Below the pieces are notes generated by a model. It was not told the DNA's origin. It was given only the letters and a program-made list of their open reading frames with translations, and did no database searches. Source: Sphingopyxis sp. Root154 (GTDB lineage Bacteria > Pseudomonadota > Alphaproteobacteria > Sphingomonadales > Sphingomonadaceae). From it: a DNA stretch of 64,000 nucleotides. Positions within the stretch are counted from its first letter, which is position 1. The number at the start of each line of letters is the position of its first letter. Positions 62,162 to 64,000 of this stretch are shown here, piece by piece. The position numbers were made by a program, and so were the translations under genes. The stretch lies in assembly GCF_001427105.1 (NCBI RefSeq), contig NZ_LMGI01000003.1:784618-848617 (forward strand). Direction: 5' to 3'.

Positions 62162-62992
62162 ATGCAACGGCTCAACAAAACGGCGAGGAAACTCGCTTTT
62201 CTTGCAGTCGCGATGGCGCTGCTTAGTGGAGCTCAGCCAAGGCTGGGCGGTCTTAATGATCGGCTACTCGACAGTCATAACCGCGAACGCGCCAGCGTAG
62301 GGGTTCCCGCGCTGAGCTGGAGCCCGGACTTGGCGCAGCGGGCGCAGGCTTGGGCGGACCATCTCTCGGAAACAGGAAAATTTGAGCATTCCCCGAACAT
62401 TCCCGGTCGTCCATTGGAGGGCGAGAATATCTGGGGCGGCACACCGGGCGCTTTTCGACCAGAAACCATGGTTGACCTCTGGATCTCGGAAAAGAAGCAT
62501 TTTGTTCGCGGCGTTTTTCCGGCGAACAGCCAGACTGGACGACCACAGGACGTTTCTCATTATACTCAGCTCATATGGGCTCGCTCAGGCGCGGTCGGTT
62601 GCGGCTTAAGTGATAAGGGCGGCGAGGAGATCCTTGTCTGTCGATACAGCGAGCCGGGAAATGTGAGAGGCCGTGACCCGTTCGGGCAGGACTTGCAGAA
62701 GTCACTCGCCATCGCCCGGACCGGTCAGTCGAGCCTCAGGCTGCCCTTAGCGGTATCGGCGGCAGGTTTTGCGGGCGCCGCATCGGCCCTGATCGAGGGC
62801 AATGGCCCAGGTGCCGGAAGGACCGGTTTATCGCCATCGGCCAGCGCGCCAGCCGCTTCGTCCGCAGCGATCCGCGATTTTGACGGCAGCACGCCCGTCA
62901 GAGGTTCAGGCATCACTGGGTTCATTTCGAAATCCTCGGTTCCGACGATCTGCGGCTGGTCGTCCAGCAATTGTTCCTGGCTCACTGACTGA
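62162..62992 (+). CDS. CAP (SCP/PR-1) domain protein with extended C-terminus
   Basis: A 276-residue frame. A signal segment ~11-24 (LAFLAVAMALLSGA) precedes a CAP domain at ~33-170: LLDSHNRERASVGVPALSW, FEHSPN, GENIWGG, SHYTQLIWARSGAVGCG and CRYSEPGNVRGRDPFG. CAP domains of this kind normally stop about here. Residues ~188-276 instead read through DNA that is antisense to the SleB gene and look like noise (Ser/Ala/Gly-rich). The original stop was probably lost, or the gene is newly extended. The CAP part itself appears intact. Confidence 0.82.
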   Translation: MQRLNKTARKLAFLAVAMALLSGAQPRLGGLNDRLLDSHNRERASVGVPALSWSPDLAQRAQAWADHLSETGKFEHSPNIPGRPLEGENIWGGTPGAFRPETMVDLWISEKKHFVRGVFPANSQTGRPQDVSHYTQLIWARSGAVGCGLSDKGGEEILVCRYSEPGNVRGRDPFGQDLQKSLAIARTGQSSLRLPLAVSAAGFAGAASALIEGNGPGAGRTGLSPSASAPAASSAAIRDFDGSTPVRGSGITGFISKSSVPTICGWSSSNCSWLTD

Positions 62993-63735
62993 TTGAAAGC
63001 GGCGCGTCGCCCCCATCCTCCGGACCACCGATAAAAAATATGATGGTCGACTTGCGCAATTTTTGCAAGTGACGGGGCCCAGTACGGTACGACATAATCC
63101 GCGTGATAGTGGGTTGCCATTCCGACGCTGCGCTCGACATATCCCGACAGTGCCGCAAGGGCGATACGCCTTGCAGCATCCCACCCTGCGCGCGACGGCT
63201 TCCGCGCGAGGCTTCCGTCACAGGTGAAAGTGAACTGGCATCCTGTTCGCCGTTCCGAGCCTTGATAGACCACCCCACAAATGCTGTCTGGAAAGGCGGG
63301 ATGGCGCGCTCGATTCAAAATTACTTGGGCGACGCTACGCTTGCCCGTCTCGGACTCTTGCGCCGCCTCATAGTAAATTGCCGCAGTCAGGCAGTCCATC
63401 GCCGACCGGCGCTCCGCGAAGGCAGACGCATTGAGCGGCACCACGAGCGGCGGCGCACTCTCGATCGGCGCCATCGAGAAAGGCAATGAAGCGTTTTCGG
63501 CAACTGCGGCGTCGGGCGAAAGCGGCTTATAGTCTTGGGGCGCCACAGTCGGCGGCACTTGTTTAGCTGCCTCCGCCCGCTTGCGAATGTCCGCCGGCGT
63601 CAATCTCCCGTGCCCGGCACCCTCCGCAAGCAGCCACCAGAAGGCAAACACAAGCCCGAGCGCCGCGACGGAAACCGCCAGGACGCCCAAAGCTTGGCGA
63701 CGGTCCCGCCGTTTTTGGTTTGCTGTATGGTCCAT
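62725..63735 (-). CDS. Cell-wall hydrolase, SleB family (second copy)
   Basis: A 336-residue paralogue of the protein at 16582. A membrane anchor lies at ~15-36 (ALGVLAVSVAALGLVFAFWWLL). The hydrolase domain carries the likely catalytic Glu in CLTAAIYYEAAQES, then NRARHPAFPDSICGVVYQGS, TGCQFTFTCDG and ATHYHADYVVPYW. The C-terminal ~80 residues are Pro/Ala-rich. The ATG at 63735 (MDHTANQ) is preferred over a GTG at 63759. Its 3' end overlaps the convergent CAP gene by 268 bases. Confidence 0.9.
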   Translation of the reverse strand: MDHTANQKRRDRRQALGVLAVSVAALGLVFAFWWLLAEGAGHGRLTPADIRKRAEAAKQVPPTVAPQDYKPLSPDAAVAENASLPFSMAPIESAPPLVVPLNASAFAERRSAMDCLTAAIYYEAAQESETGKRSVAQVILNRARHPAFPDSICGVVYQGSERRTGCQFTFTCDGSLARKPSRAGWDAARRIALAALSGYVERSVGMATHYHADYVVPYWAPSLAKIAQVDHHIFYRWSGGWGRRAAFNQSVSQEQLLDDQPQIVGTEDFEMNPVMPEPLTGVLPSKSRIAADEAAGALADGDKPVLPAPGPLPSIRADAAPAKPAADTAKGSLRLD

Positions 63736-63919
63736 CTTATCCGGGGCTGTTCCAAACACGGAAAAAAACGCTGCTATGCCAAAGCAAGTCCGCGGTCCAT
63801 AGTCGCTCGACGGCCCGGCATAATTGTCCCGCCGTGAAACGTTTTACAACATCAGCGACATTGGCATGAAGACCAGTTTCGTCTATTCGGACTTACATTC
63901 TTCAATAATCGAGTAGTTA

Positions 63920-64000
63920 ATGGCCACTGCCGCCGACGCCAAGATCATGTCAGACATGCCGGGGCCCGCCTCCCGAGCGATTCCGCTCGGATCGATCGCG
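63920..64000 (+). CDS. 5' end of a gene cut by the window edge
   Basis: An open frame from ATG at 63920 (MATAADAKIMSDMPGPASRA...) runs to the window end. A weak GAG ribosome-binding element lies before it. Only 27 residues are visible, with no recognisable domain. Given the surroundings it may start an exopolysaccharide or exosortase gene, but this is a guess. Confidence 0.4.
   Translation, partial: MATAADAKIMSDMPGPASRAIPLGSIA

Noticed and set aside
1-64000. CRISPR array, rRNA operon or prophage
   Set aside because: No regularly spaced repeats, no rRNA-like sequence and no phage structural genes were seen.

Overview
The window is a GC-rich alphaproteobacterial chromosome segment, most likely from a sphingomonad close to Sphingopyxis or Sphingomonas. 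The genus is an inference. It rests on dense, translationally coupled gene packing, a SapC-family protein, a short SdhAF4-like (DUF1674) protein, PEP-CTERM anchors of the 'PEPxTWAMM' type, two SleB-type cell-wall hydrolases, and the housekeeping set present (purF, hisI, rppH, folK, cysK, cysD-cysNC-cysQ, korAB, cfa).

Layout. 1-8.7 kb: an acyl-CoA dehydrogenase, tRNA-Ala(CGC), an MDR oxidoreductase, an RhlE-type helicase, a GlcD-type FAD enzyme, SapC, SdhAF4 and an RsmB-type rRNA methyltransferase. 8.7-11.6 kb: a two-gene operon in which a TIR/transmembrane/SH3/YARHG protein is coupled to a TPR / SLOG-like / class III nucleotide-cyclase protein. This is the best candidate here for an undescribed signalling system. 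11.7-22.7 kb: a DUF885 lipoprotein, an MFS carrier, an RBBP9-like hydrolase, cysK, SleB, an MDR enzyme and sulfate activation (cysD, cysNC, cysQ). 22.8-34.9 kb: a LysR regulator divergent from a leucine/isovalerate degradation locus (ivd, then mccB, mccA, MaoC and CitE-like genes, with small membrane and accessory genes between them), interrupted by an antisense M13 peptidase. The MaoC plus CitE-like pair suggests the (R)-HMG-CoA version of leucine breakdown. 34.9-40.7 kb, minus strand: a second TIR protein, a phospholipase D-like protein, a long-chain-type acyl-CoA dehydrogenase with its MerR regulator, a lipoprotein and hisI. 40.9-52.8 kb: purF, an SDR, a beta-lactamase-like hydrolase, cfa, a DUF457-like membrane protein, korB/korA, an esterase, rppH, a family 5 uracil-DNA glycosylase and folK.

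At tRNA-Lys(TTT), 52.8 kb, the character changes. To the window end the DNA is less GC-rich, gene density drops and accessory functions dominate: a nucleotide-sugar epimerase, two PEP-CTERM proteins, an acyltransferase, two paralogous PilZ-XRE regulators, an L,D-transpeptidase, a CAP-domain protein overlapping a second SleB hydrolase, a transposase remnant and several small repeats. This looks like a tRNA-associated accessory region for envelope and exopolysaccharide functions. No integrase and no exosortase are visible in the window.
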